Assembly (NCBI GenBank): GCA_034440615.1
Contig: JAOTOM010004871.1
Coordinates: forward strand, 272,501-336,500
Length of the DNA stretch: 64,000 nucleotides
Reading direction: 5' to 3'
Origin: Ashinkailepas kermadecensis
Taxonomy: Eukaryota > Arthropoda > Thecostraca > Neolepadidae
Positions 23,866 to 34,614 of the stretch are shown piece by piece. A program made the translations under genes and the position numbers. The notes beneath the pieces were generated by a model. The model was given only the letters and a program-made list of their open reading frames with translations, was not told where the DNA came from and ran no database searches. How positions within the stretch are numbered: position 1 is the first letter of the stretch; the number at the start of each line of letters is the position of its first letter.

Positions 23866-24384
23866 CAGTGATAAATTATTCGTGAAATACGGTGGAATAT
23901 ACCACTTTCTGAACACTCAATCGACATCCTTCTCCAAGAAGTATCGACATCCTGCTTCTTGATGCCTATGAAATCTTCTGAATGTCTAAATGTCTGAATG
24001 TGGTTATGAAGTCTTCGTGTCTCCTTTCTAACAGTATCCTGTTTATAGGTATCATGTGCACGCTCTCGATAAGGAATGATGATACACGAACATCTCGCAA
24101 TGCAATTTTAGGTAAAGGGATTATCTAAAATGTGATATGATATACAATACCAGCGTATAGCATAAACAATATTCTCCCTATCCTGAATATAGCTCTTCCC
24201 AAATTATGAATCTCAAAACAAACGATGAAGGTGCAGTCATAGGTACCTACACCATTGGTTCAAATGTGAGTCTGAATGACCTCAAAATCATTTTAAGTGA
24301 CACTAATTCCATGGCAACTTTCGACATCCTGCTGTGCTCTTTTTGACATCTCACACCTAACGAAAAATCATTATTTTAACCCGG
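23866..24384 (+). mobile_element. hAT-type MITE, copy 2 (519 bp)
   Basis: Begins CAGTGATAAATTATTCGTG, the same family as 19468-20010. The right end carries the family's TTATTTTAAC, but the last bases are CCGG instead of ACTG. Exact 8-bp TSD ACGATATG (23858-23865, 24385-24392). Inserted into a minisatellite. Confidence 0.9.
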
Positions 24385-24790
24385 ACGATATGTCCTGTGA
24401 ATGTGTGGACGACACGTCCTGTGAGTGTGTGGACATCATGTCATGTGAGCGTGTGAGCGTGTCCTGCGAGCGTGTGAGCGGGTCCTGTGAGCGTGTGAAC
24501 GTGTCCCGTGAGCGTGTCCTGTGAGCGTGTGAACGTGTCCCGTGAGCGTGTCCTGTGAGCGTGTGAACGTGTCCCGTGAGCGTGTCCTGTGAGCGTGTGA
24601 ACGTGTCCCGTGAACGTGTCCTGTGAGCGTGTGAACGTGTCTCGTGAGCGTGTCCTGTGAGCGTGTGAACGTGTCTCGTGAGCGTGTCCTGTGAGCGTGT
24701 GAACGTGTCTCGTGAGCGTGTCCTGTGAGCGTGTGAACGTGTCTCGTGAGCGTATCCTGTGAGCGTGTCCTGTGCGTGTGAGCGTGTGAG
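24385..24790. repeat. 34-bp minisatellite, right part
   Basis: Starts with units like those left of the MITE, then becomes a regular 34-bp unit GTGAGCGTGTCCTGTGAGCG plus TGTGAACGTGTCCC, about eight copies. Confidence 0.92.
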
Positions 24791-25019
24791 CATGTGTGCA
24801 TCCTGTGTGTATCTTGTGGGTGTGTCCTAGGACGTGGTCGGCGGGATGGAGCTGTAAAGCCAGGCCGCAGTTCCGGCATCACGGCGTCACGCGCCAAATG
24901 GTCTTGTTTGCGCGCGTGCTGTGTGTTCGGCAGGTCGGCGACAATATTGGGACATATCGCCCGCACCGCAGGCGCCCGCCAACTACCCCAGTCCCGCGGT
25001 AGCCAACGTCCGGCAGTGC

Positions 25020-26680
25020 TCCGGCACCCATGGTGTCCTGTCGGGCCTCGAGGCTCATAGTGTCCTGTTGGGCCCCAGCACCCACGGTGCCCCGCATGAA
25101 TCAGGCACCCACAGCGCCCCGTCAGGCCTCGAGGCTCATAGTGTCCTGTTGGGCCCCAGCACCCACGGTGCCCCGCATGAATCAGGCACCCATAGCGCTC
25201 CGTCGGGCCTCGAGGCTCATAGTGTCCTGTTGGGCCCTGGCACCCACGGTGCCCCGCATGAATCAGGCACCCATAGCGCTCCGTCGGGCCTCGAGGCTCA
25301 TGGTGTCCTGTTGGGCCCCAGCACCCACGGTGCCCCGCATGAATCAGGACCCATGGCGTCCTGTCGGGCCTCGAGGCTCATAGTGTCCTGTTGGACCCCA
25401 GCACCCACGGTGCCCCGCATGATCAGGCACCCATGGCGTCCTGTCGGGCCTCGGGCTCATAGTGTCCTGTTGGACCCCAGCACCCACGGTGCCCCGCATG
25501 AATCAGGCACCCATAGCGCTCCGTCAGGCCTCGAGGCTCATAGTGTCCTGTTGGGCCCCAGCACCCACGGTGCCCCGCATGAATCAGGCACCCATGGCGT
25601 CCTGTCGGGCCTCGAGGCTCATAGTGTCCTGTTGGGCCCCGACCCCGGTGCCCCGCATGAATCAGGCACCCATGGCGCTCCGTCGGGCCTCGAGGCTCAT
25701 AGTGTCCTGTTGGGCCCCAGCACCCACGGTGCCCCGCATGAATCAGGCACCCATAGCGCTCCGTCGGGCCTCGAGGCTCATAGTGTCCTGTTGGGCCCTG
25801 GCACCCACGGTGCCCCATGAATCAGGCACCCACAGCGCCCCGTAGGCCTCGAGGCTCATAGTGTCCTGTTGGGCCCCAGCACCCACGGTGCCCCGCATGA
25901 TCAGGCACCCACAGCGCCCCGTCAGGCCTCGAGGCTCATAGTGTCCTGTTGGGCCCCAGCACCCACGGTGCCCCGCATGATCAGGCACCCATAGCGCTCC
26001 GTCGGGCCTCGAGGCTCATAGTGTCCTGTTGGGCCCCAGCACCCACGGTGCCCCGCATGAATCAGGCACCCATAGCGCTCCGTCAGGCCTCGAGGCTCAT
26101 AGTGTCCTGTTGGGCCCCAGCACCCACGGTGCCCCGCATGAATCAGGCACCCATAGCGCTCCGTCAGGCCTCGAGGCTCATAGTGTCCTGTTGGGCCCCA
26201 GCACCCACGGTGCCCCGCATGAATCAGGCACCCATGGCGTCCTGTCGGGCCTCGGGCTCATAGTGTCCTGTTGGACCCCAGCACCCACGGTGCCCCGCAT
26301 GAATCAGGCACCCATGGCGTCCTGTCGGGCCTCGAGGCTCATAGTGTCCTGTTGGACCCCAGCACCCACGGTGCCCCGCATGAATCAGGCACCCATGGCG
26401 TCCTGTCGGGCCTCGAGGCTCATAGTGTCCTGTTGGGCCCCAGCACCCACGGTGCCCCGCATGAATCAGGCACCCATAGCGCTCCGTCGGGCCTCGAGGC
26501 TCATAGTGTCCTGTTGGGCCCTGGCACCCACGGTGCCCCGCATGAATCAGGCACCCATGGCGTCCTGTCGGGCCTCGAGGCTCATAGTGTCCTGTTGGGC
26601 CCCAGCACCCACGGTGCCCCGCATAAATCAGGCACCCACAGCGCCCCGTCAGGCCTCGAGGCTCATAGTGTCCCGTTGGG
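25020..26680. repeat. 81-bp higher-order array (3 x 27 bp)
   Basis: About 20 copies of an 81-bp unit that splits into three related 27-bp blocks. In the frame open for much of it they read HSVLLGPST, HGAPHESGT and HSAPSGLEA. Several units have lost a few bases, so the frame breaks near 25300-26260. Lies in intron 1 of the KIND gene. Confidence 0.95.
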
Positions 26681-27475
26681 CCCTGGCCCCCATAGTGCCC
26701 ATTTGGGCCCTGACACCCATAGTGCCCATTTGGGCCCTGACACCCATAGTGCCATGTTGAGCCCTGATATCCATAGTGCCTTGTTGGGCCCTCGCACCCA
26801 TAGTGTCCCGTTGGGTCTTAACAGCCACAGTGCCGCGTTGGGCCCTGACACCCATAGTGTCCCGTTGGGTCCTAGCAGCCACAGTGCCGCGTTGGGCCCT
26901 GACACCCATAGTGTCCCGTTGGGTCCTGACAGCCACAGTGCCGCGTTGGGCCCTGACACCCATAGTGTCCCGTTGGGTCCTAACAGCCACAGTGCTGCGT
27001 TGGGCCCTGACACCCATAGTGTCCCGTTGGGTCCTAGCAGCCACAGTGCCGCGTTGGGCCCTGACACCCATAGTGTCCCGTTGGGTCCTAACAGCCACAG
27101 TGCCGCGTTGGGCCCTGACACCCATAGTGTCCCGTTGGGTCCTAACAGCCACAGTGCCGCGTTGGGCCCTGACACCCATAGTGTCCCGTTGGGTCCTAAC
27201 AGCCACAGTGCCGCGTTGGGCCCTGACACCCATAGTGTCCCGTTGGGTCCTGACAGCCACAGTGCTGCGTTGGGCCCTGACACCCATAGTGTCCCGTTGG
27301 GTCCTGACAGCCACAGTGCCGCGTTGGGCCCTGACACCCATAGTGTCCCGTTGGGTCCTAACAGCCACAGTGCTGCGTTGGGCCCTGACACCCATAGTGT
27401 CCCGTTGGGTCCTAACAGCCACAGTGCTGCGTTGGGCCCTGACACCCATAGTGTCCCGTTGGGTCCGGACACCCA
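26681..27475. repeat. 54-bp higher-order array (2 x 27 bp)
   Basis: About 13 copies of a 54-bp unit whose halves read HSVPLGPNS and HSAALGPDT. Directly continues the 81-bp array in the same 27-bp register. The resulting 464-codon ORF (26271-27665) is repeat for most of its length and is not called as a gene. Confidence 0.95.
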
Positions 27476-27687
27476 TGGTACTCCGTCGGGTCCCGGCGCC
27501 CAGAGCGCCCCTCCTGGCTCGAACACCCACGTCTTACGGCGTCTCACTTGTGGCCGAATATGCTGGCCGATGCGCGTAAAGAAGAACACCGCAAGCGCCA
27601 ACGTCCTGGAACTGCGCGCGTTCGATCGAAACGGTCACCTAACTCGACTGATTTGTGCCTGCTGAGTTAGCGACACAGCACACCCGT

Positions 27688-28012
27688 CTTTTGTCTCTTA
27701 GTCGGCGGTCCATCGCTTGTCTCTTAGTGGATCCACCTTTTTATCTCTTAGTCAGCGCATCCATCTTTTGTCTTTTAGTCAGAGGATCCATCCTTTGTCT
27801 TTTAGTGAGCGGATCCATCTTATGTCTCTTAGTTAGCCGATCCATCTTTTGTTTCTTAGTCGGCGGATCCATCTGTCTTTTAGTCAGAGGATCTATCTTT
27901 TGTCTTTTAGTGAGCGGATCCACCTTTTGTCTCTTAGTCAGCGGATCGATCCTTTGTCTTTTAGTGAGCGGATCCATATTTTGTTTCTTAGTCAGCGGAT
28001 AAGTCCTTTGCC
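27688..28012. repeat. 27-bp minisatellite with BamHI-like sites
   Basis: About 12 units close to TTAGTCAGCGGATCCATCTT plus TTGTCTC, 27 bp. Same period as the arrays just upstream but no obvious sequence kinship. Confidence 0.93.
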
Positions 28013-28133
28013 TCAGTCAGCGATCCATCTCCTAATTGACAACACGGAGCGGCACATTCAGTCCAAGATCTCGGGAGAAAACCTGAACTGCCGTGTCACC
28101 ACCCGATTGGCATGACGTTAACGGACGCGGCGA

Positions 28134-28395
28134 ACAATTCACTAAAGCGCCGGATATATCTCCAGATTGGAGCCAACAATAGATAAAAACAGTCTGCAAA
28201 CAAGTCTCTAAAGCGCCGGATATATCTCCAGATTGGAGCCAACAATAGAGAAAAATAGTCTGCAAACAATTCTCTAAAGCGCCGGATATATCTCCAGATT
28301 GGAGCCAACAATAGATAAAAACAGTCTGCAAACAAGTCTCTAAAGCGCCAGATATATCTCCAGATTGGAGCCAATAGAGAAGAATAGTCTGCAGC
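28134..28395. repeat. 66-bp minisatellite, four copies
   Basis: Unit CTCTAAAGCGCCGGATATAT plus CTCCAGATTGGAGCCAAC and an A-rich tail. CTCCAGATTGGAG inside it is a short inverted repeat. Confidence 0.93.
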
Positions 28396-29382
28396 CTGCA
28401 CAATCCTCATACTTCTATAGTTATACGACTAAGCAACTATACTTTTTAAGTTCATTGTCCAAATTATCTGACGTCAGCAATATATTCGTCAGTCTTTCCC
28501 GTTGCTGCTTTGTGAGCCGTCTAATTTTCTTTCAGTACTTAATTATTCATCTTGATACCTAAGCGAAGAGAGTTTCATAACACTGCCCGTCGTTCTCACA
28601 TGTGCACAGCTACGGAATGTTGACTACGGAATGTTGACTGGGGGGATACGGAATGTTGACGTTAAAGACAACGGGAACATCATCGAAGCCGACCAGACTT
28701 CGCCCCATCCCCCACCCCCAGTATTGCTAAGGCAATGGGGAACGGCCACTGAATGGCTGAATGGGTACCATGGCCAGGACTGGTGGGATGTGGGGGAGGA
28801 GGGGGGGGGCTAGGGGTCTCCAGCGCGGGTGGTAGAGGCCCTGGTGCACAGTGCGAACGCACACAAAAGAGCGACGGTTGGTGAATTAATTTTATAGCAG
28901 AAAAGTATTCGCTTGGGCAGAGCACGCATTCATTCATTGTCTGGACTTACCGCTTTGGCGTCCTCGCCCGCCGGTAGTGCTGACAGACCAGCCCCTCATG
29001 CACACCCACCGCGCTTATTGTCTTAGTTTTGGCTTACATTTTCTCTTCCATCGTGTGTTTTGTGTGTTATGTCGTCACGCCACAGCTACACGCTGTAAAA
29101 CCCTGTACCGTGTCATATGTATTGACACGGCTTTTCATTCGTGGGTACTTCGACGTCTTTGTCGGCGGAAAGTGCAAGCCTTGTCTATTTCTGGTTATTT
29201 CAGTGATTATTAGACTTGCATTATTAGATGGTTATTCCAGTGACTGTTCCTTCCGATGGTCTACGCTGGTGTCCAAACCGTGCACGACCTGCTGTGACCT
29301 GAGGTCTGGGGGGTGGGGGACGCACTCTGATTGCCCGCCGGCGGCAGCCTTCGTGTCACGTGACGTGTGCCGTGTGTTTCAG
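28396..29382. other. End of intron 1, mostly unassigned
   Basis: Contains three TACGGAATGTTGAC units at about 28611-28663 and a G-rich patch near 28790-28812. The last bases form a good acceptor, GTGTGTTTCAG. Confidence 0.4.
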
Positions 29383-29504
29383 CCGCGCTCCCGCTGCGCC
29401 ACGTGACCGCCGACTGTGTGCAGCTGACCGGGTCGGGTCAGGTCAGGCTGGGCCACTCGGAGCTGTGTGCGGACGTGCACAGCGTGGAGCCGACCGACGT
29501 CCAG
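29383..29504 (+). CDS. KIND-domain gene, second exon
   Basis: Acceptor CCGTGTGTTTCAG and donor CCAG/GTGAGG are both strong. The first two bases complete the codon left by the exon at 12221-12365. The frame then gives SALPLRHVTADCVQLTGSG, QVRLGHSELCADVHS and VEPTDVQ, ending in phase 0. The HVTADCVQLTGSGQVRLG stretch corresponds to the beta-strand pair of KIND and kinase C-lobes that follows the vestigial catalytic loop (ITP..LLL.P.G.V.L in relatives). The other frames have stops or atypical composition. The 17-kb intron before it is filled with repeats. Confidence 0.75.
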
Positions 29505-29633
29505 GTGAGGACTGCGAGCGGGTGGCGGTGGCGAGGTGCATTTGTAGCCTGGGTCCTCCCTACGCCCTGCAGGTTGCATGCGTACGTACATATATGTACG
29601 CATACATACATACACGTCCATACTACATGAATG

Positions 29634-29797
29634 TGGGGACGAGTGGTCTAGGGGTAAGATGCTCGTCTCACAATCGAAAGGTTGTGGGTTCGAGTCTCAC
29701 CTGTCGCTACTCTTCACCCGCGACCAATCGGCGTGAGAGATTGGCGACGCTGCATGACTCAACGGTCGACGTGTCGTAAAACCAATAACCAACCAAC
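29634..29797 (+). mobile_element. tRNA-Val-headed SINE
   Basis: Full-length, close to consensus. TSD CTACATGAATG at 29623-29633 and 29798-29808. Inserted 130 bp after the exon ending at 29504. Confidence 0.93.
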
Positions 29798-29835
29798 CTA
29801 CATGAATGCATACGTGCATTAGTAACTGGTAACAT

Positions 29836-29934
29836 GCATGCATGCATGCACGCACGTACTCACTCACTCACTCACTCACTCACTCACTCACTCACTCACT
29901 CACTCACTCACTCACTCACTCACTCACTCACTCA

Positions 29935-29986
<52 letters not shown>

Positions 29987-29990
29987 CGTT
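29836..29990. repeat. (ATGC)n-(ACTC)n-(ACGC)n microsatellite
   Basis: Compound tetranucleotide run: a few ATGC, about 18 CACT units, then about 14 CACG units, with sharp switches between them. Confidence 0.96.
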
Positions 29991-30574
29991 TCAAAAAGGC
30001 ATCGAAACTACGGATGTTTCACGAAAACAAAGCAACAAAAACAGTACATTGAGTGAACGGAATATATATTAATACTTACATGCATGCATTCATGCACGTG
30101 TACATACACACACAAAATCAATTCACGAAGCAACGTTATTGGTGCATGTTTCCAAACTTTTCAGACAATTTAGGCTAATTTTCAAAAGTTCAGCAGGACA
30201 GACTCATACATAGCGTCTTATGCATTCTTTCGAAAACAACGCACTGGAAGCGAAACATATTTCACGACAACAAAACAGAAATGACTGTACCTTGAAATAG
30301 AACAAAACGCAACGACTGGACATTGAAAAGCCAAATATGTAAGATGATATTACTGGCTGAGGAGAAACTGCGCTTGGATTTACATAGGCGTTTGGATTTA
30401 CATTGGCACTCTGATTTAAATAGGCGTTCGGATTTACATAGTCATTCGGTTTAGATAAGTGGGTACGCCTCCCTGATGTTTTAGTGGAGTTTCAAATACT
30501 GGTTAGGTCACCAGTGTTCATCGCAAGTGCTTGGGTATTGGGTCGTTCATGAGTGGCCAAGGCGGATGCCCCGT
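29991..30574. other. Intron sequence, unassigned
   Basis: AT-rich; nothing recognised beyond a GGATTTACATAG-like motif repeated about four times at 30375-30440. Confidence 0.35.
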
Positions 30575-30846
30575 GGCGTGACGTGACGTACTGTAGACGT
30601 GACGTGACGTACTGTAGACGTGACGTGACGTGACGTGACGTGACGTACTGTAGACGTGACGTGACGTACTGTAGACGTGACGTGACGCACTGTAGACGTG
30701 ACGTGACGCACTGTAGACGTGACATGATGTACCGTCGACGTGACGTGACGTACTGTAGACGTGACGTGACGCACTGTAGACGTGACGTAACGCACTGTAG
30801 ACGTGACGTGACGTGACGTGACGTCCCAGGCGGACGTCACGTCACG
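30575..30846. repeat. TGACGT-rich minisatellite
   Basis: Units of about 20 bp, GACGTGACGTACTGTAGACG, about 12 copies. The right end folds back: 14-bp arms at 30812-30825 and 30833-30846. Each unit carries TGACGTGACG, which contains CRE-like half sites. Confidence 0.93.
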
Positions 30847-31376
30847 CTGACATGTCGCATCAGACGTGCGAGTCGAATGTTTCATGTGGAACATGGCCAG
30901 GGTTGGAGATACGTCTTGGAATCCTAGATTTTGAGAGGGGAAACAGAGCCATCAGAGTCTGCGAGGAAAATTTTCGTTGTCTTTCTTGCACATTCTTGCA
31001 CATTCTTCTCTGTATGTCTTTCTTTTTCAGATTTACCAAAAAGTCATCGAAGAGGATTGTTTTTTTTTTGTAGAGGGTAATGTTCTGAGTGAAATATTCC
31101 AGGACACGGTTGTTTTTGCTACCCGGAACATGGGCCACGCTGAAAGCACTCGGCTCAAGCAAGTTTTTCTAAATAACGGATACTCAAATTGAGCACTTGA
31201 GCCGCTACCTGGATAAAATGTGATGACACAGCACAGCTGATGGCACGCCCAACACAGCACGTCACCATACATGAAGACCGTTTGCGGTGATTATATGAAC
31301 ACGAACATTAAATATCGTTACATGCACAGAGTGGACGAAGGTGCATTAAGATAATTCGCTGTGATTGCTGTAACAC

Positions 31377-31541
31377 GGGGACGAGTGGTCTAGGGGTAAG
31401 ATGCTCGTCTCACAATCGAAAGGTTGTGGGTTCGAGTCTCACCTGTCGCTATTCTTCGCCCGCGACCAATCGGCGTGAGAGATTGGCGACGCTATATGAC
31501 TCAACGGTCGACGTGTCGTAAAACCAATAACTAACCAACCA
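31377..31541 (+). mobile_element. tRNA-Val-headed SINE
   Basis: Full-length. TSD GCTGTAACAC at 31367-31376 and 31542-31551. Confidence 0.93.
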
Positions 31542-31637
31542 GCTGTAACACCGGTCAGCACGAACGATCACTTTTTTGCCGGCACTTCGACTGATACTAT
31601 GGTTAAACTGTCGAAGTTTCTCTCACACTATTTTCAT

Positions 31638-31695
31638 TAGTTAGTTAGTTATTAGGGCTTGGGGCGCATCGACTTCATTGGTCATGTGGCGCCCA
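31638..31695 (-). mobile_element. Mini-SINE, 58 bp
   Basis: Minus strand: GGGCGC / GCGCCC perfect stem, loop containing ATGACCAATGAAGTCGA, tail AATAACTAACTAACTAA. Exact 13-bp TSD ACACTATTTTCAT at 31625-31637 and 31696-31708. Confidence 0.92.
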
Positions 31696-31708
31696 ACACT
31701 ATTTTCAT

Positions 31709-32591
31709 CGACACAACTTCGAATACTATGGTTGATCGAAACTCCAGTGTTATGTCAGCACTATGTATGCCACCCGAGACACGTCGTTTTTATCGCATCA
31801 GGGTGTCGCCCGTTCCTGTTGCGGTGCCGATGTCAATGTTCGTGCTCGGCTCGTGGCGAGCCGCGTCGGAATGATTTGCGTCGTCTGTGCCGGTTTTCCG
31901 CCTCCGCACAGATGGAATCTCGGGAGCCAATTTCCGCATAAAACAGCGACGCTGACGTATTCTCAGTCAACGAGCTCGGCAAATGGACGCCCATTTCTCT
32001 GATACAAATATGTTTACGCCGCGCGGAAGATCCGCCTCGCACATTCTGCTGTCAATCCGGCAATTTTTCTCGGCCGCCCTGGCACTGATGTACTGGAATT
32101 CATTTCCGTAGCGTGGAGGGTAGCAAGCGAGACGTGAAAGCTTTCGATGACGTCAAATCGAACACCCCGAGGGACAACATGGACTAAGGGATCGTGCGCA
32201 ATTCATATAGTCCGGGGATGGTCAGGGTTCATATCCGCTAGGGCAGTTCCTTTATTTGGCGCTTAAAGAAATAAATGTGGAGCAGACAATATATAGCAGT
32301 AATATAATTTACTCTGCTGCACAGTTTGGAAGCAAAAACACGGGCAGTGCTTCGCCGGTTTGGCAAACCGTGCTATTGAGTCCATATTCCGAAGCATATG
32401 ATAAACTTAATGGAGCATGCAAATAAGAAAGCCTGTCACGTGACTGTTTTCTTGCCGCTACCGAGATTGTTTTGCCCGTTAATAACGTTTTATTGTCCGC
32501 TGCTGCTAGCCTTGCCAATATGCATTAAAAGGCCGTGATATCATTCGAAATGTCCATAGTATGCAATACGTCATCTTCATACATAGTACGG
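31709..32591. other. Intron sequence, unassigned
   Basis: No domain, repeat or RNA signal recognised. Confidence 0.3.
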
Positions 32592-33084
32592 CAGTGTTAA
32601 AATACTGGTTTCTCGTTAGGTGTGAGATGTTGAAACGAGTACACCAGGATGTCGAAATCGCCATTGAAATGTTAGTTCAGATACCTGCTAAGTCCTTTAA
32701 ATCCAGCTTTGAGACAATTGACTGTCTCAAAGTTTTGTACGTTTTGAGAGGTACCTAATTTGGACATATCGATATCAACGATAACGATGCAAATAGGGAT
32801 GCTAGAAACCGGTATAGGGCAACATGGCACATCATAAATATTCCCCTTATAAATATTCCCCTTCACCTGGAATTGCGCCACGGGATGTTCGGCATTACGA
32901 TCCCGGATCCGTTATGGTAGGCATAGGTATAATCTTTATAAGTGGGATACTGTTAGAAACGAGGCACGAAGACTTCACAAACACGCGCCAAAAAGCAAGA
33001 TGTAGATACACCTTTGGGAAGGATGTCGATTCAGTGCTTAGTAAGTGGTATATTCCACCCTACTTCACGAATATTTTATCACTG
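32592..33084 (-). mobile_element. hAT-type MITE, copy 3 (493 bp)
   Basis: Begins CAGTGTTAAAATACTGG and ends TTTTATCACTG, i.e. inverted relative to copies 1 and 2. Exact 8-bp TSD TAGTACGG (32584-32591, 33085-33092). Contains an internal hairpin CTTTGAGACA / TGTCTCAAAG near 32708-32733. Confidence 0.93.
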
Positions 33085-33399
33085 TAGTACGGGGCTACTA
33101 ATTATTGCATTCAGAATCTGGGGTCCCATATTTCAGGCATGCCCTTTCGATTACTGTGATTACTGTGCCTCTTTCTCAGACTTTTGTTTTCTTTCTTCGA
33201 CGTTTTTTTTCGGTTTGTTCCATTATTTACATGACGGATAGCTCCGTTCTTACCCAGTAATACAGAGTAGGAATGTTCTAATAAATTCACCCTTGTATAG
33301 TTCCTCCCCTCCTTAGTTAAAGATGATTGGAAAATCGATGCTTCAAGAAAATCGAGGGGGCCGGGTTGGGCGTTTTTCACAAATCGACATTTTGCGCAA

Positions 33400-33545
33400 T
33401 ACTTTGGCCGCGGTACCTCAGTCGGTAGGGTGTTGGACTCTTGATCGCAAGATTGCGGGTTCGAATCCCGCAACCGGCAGGATTACCGATTCCACCCGCG
33501 ACCAGTCGGCGTGAGAGGTTGAGGTCGACGCTCTGTGACATAGCA
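33400..33545 (+). mobile_element. tRNA-Lys-headed SINE (family 3)
   Basis: Head with TACCTCAGTCGGTAGGG, an anticodon loop equivalent CTCTTGA (anticodon CTT, lysine), and B box GGGTTCGAATCCC, followed by the same CGCGACCAGTCGGCGTGAGA body as the Val-headed family. The acceptor arm does not pair, so it is not a functional tRNA gene. The 3' hairpin is diverged in this copy. Confidence 0.78.
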
Positions 33546-33671
33546 GGTGAATGCTTGGCAAAGTAACCCACTGATGGGGATGGAAGAGCCTTCGCAGCTG
33601 ACTGGTGCGGCCCTGGGACAGGCGAGACAAGATCTGACGCCCACGCGTCATTTGTCGCTACACCTGCGAGT

Positions 33672-34125
33672 GTCAATACATATATGTGGGAAACACGTGC
33701 AGTGGCTCAAGCACAAAGGAGGGCGGGGGGGGGGACATTAGATGGCGATCAGTAAAACGCAAAGCACTCTGGGTTTCCAAGGTGTGTGTTAGGAGCAGGG
33801 CTATGCCTGTCGGTGTCAAAATGTTTATATGGGGGAAGCGTGCAGGGGCTCAAGAACAAAGGAGGGGAGGCATAATCAGCCTATCGGAAACTTGGATACG
33901 TGAAGGCTACTCTGAACTTCCAAAGCGTGTGTTAGAAACAGGGCTGTACTTGTCGCTATAACCGTCAGTGTCAAAAGGTCCATGCTGGGGAAACGTGCAG
34001 GGGCTCAAGAACATAGGAGGGGAGTGGTACATGAGAAGCCTCTCGGAAACGTGGATGCATGGAGTTCACTGCTTGCTTCCAAATCGGGTGTTAGAAGTAG
34101 GGCACACAGTCTCTTCGGGAGATGT
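33672..34125. repeat. Three tandem copies of a roughly 150-bp unit
   Basis: Blocks starting near 33672, 33815 and 33970 share GTGCAGGGGCTCAAGAAC, then GGAAACGTGGAT- and GTGTTAGAA-like segments. Spacing 143 and 155 bp, clearly diverged. Confidence 0.82.
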
Positions 34126-34394
34126 CGAAATCATGTCCTGTGCAGCCGAGTAAAAGACTAGGAAAATGGAGGAGGGTATTTTCATCTTAAGACGAGGCCG
34201 GAGAGGCTCATGAACACCAAACCTGGAACTCCTATGCCCCAAGCGTCCAATATTTCACAGCTACGGGCAGGCCTTTAAATGGCTGACGTAAATACCTCCT
34301 CAATGTAGCGTTATTCTCGATTTATTACATTCGCTTGCGTCACTTCTGAATTCATAGTGTAATTTTGACCAAGGCTCGTGTTTTGCTGTCACCT

Positions 34395-34614
34395 TCGTCC
34401 ACCTGCATTGATTGGCCCGACGGTGTCAGGTCGACGAAGGAAATTGTCGTGTTCTCGAACATTCGACGCATTCGACTGCTAGGCCGTGTCAGGCCATCCC
34501 CTGACGCCGGTTGGTCGCGAATGGACTCGGTAAACCCGCGCCGGCTGTGGGATTCGAACCCACGATCTTGCGATCAAGAGTCCAACGCCCCGCCGATTGA
34601 GTTGCCGCGACCCC
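34395..34614 (-). mobile_element. tRNA-Lys-headed SINE (family 3), minus strand
   Basis: Minus-strand head with CTCTTGATCGCAAGATCG and GTGGGTTCGAATCCC, then the CGCGACCAACCGGCGTCAGG body and about 100 bp more. No TSD found; diverged. Confidence 0.7.

Noticed and set aside
26271..27665. 464-codon ORF, and other ORFs of 200-340 codons within arrays
   Set aside because: They are open only because the repeat units are multiples of three, they are open on both strands at once, and they lack any domain; sister units have frame-breaking deletions.
33400..33475. tRNA-Lys gene
   Set aside because: The box A, CTT anticodon position and box B look right, but the acceptor stem does not pair and SINE body follows, so it is a SINE head.
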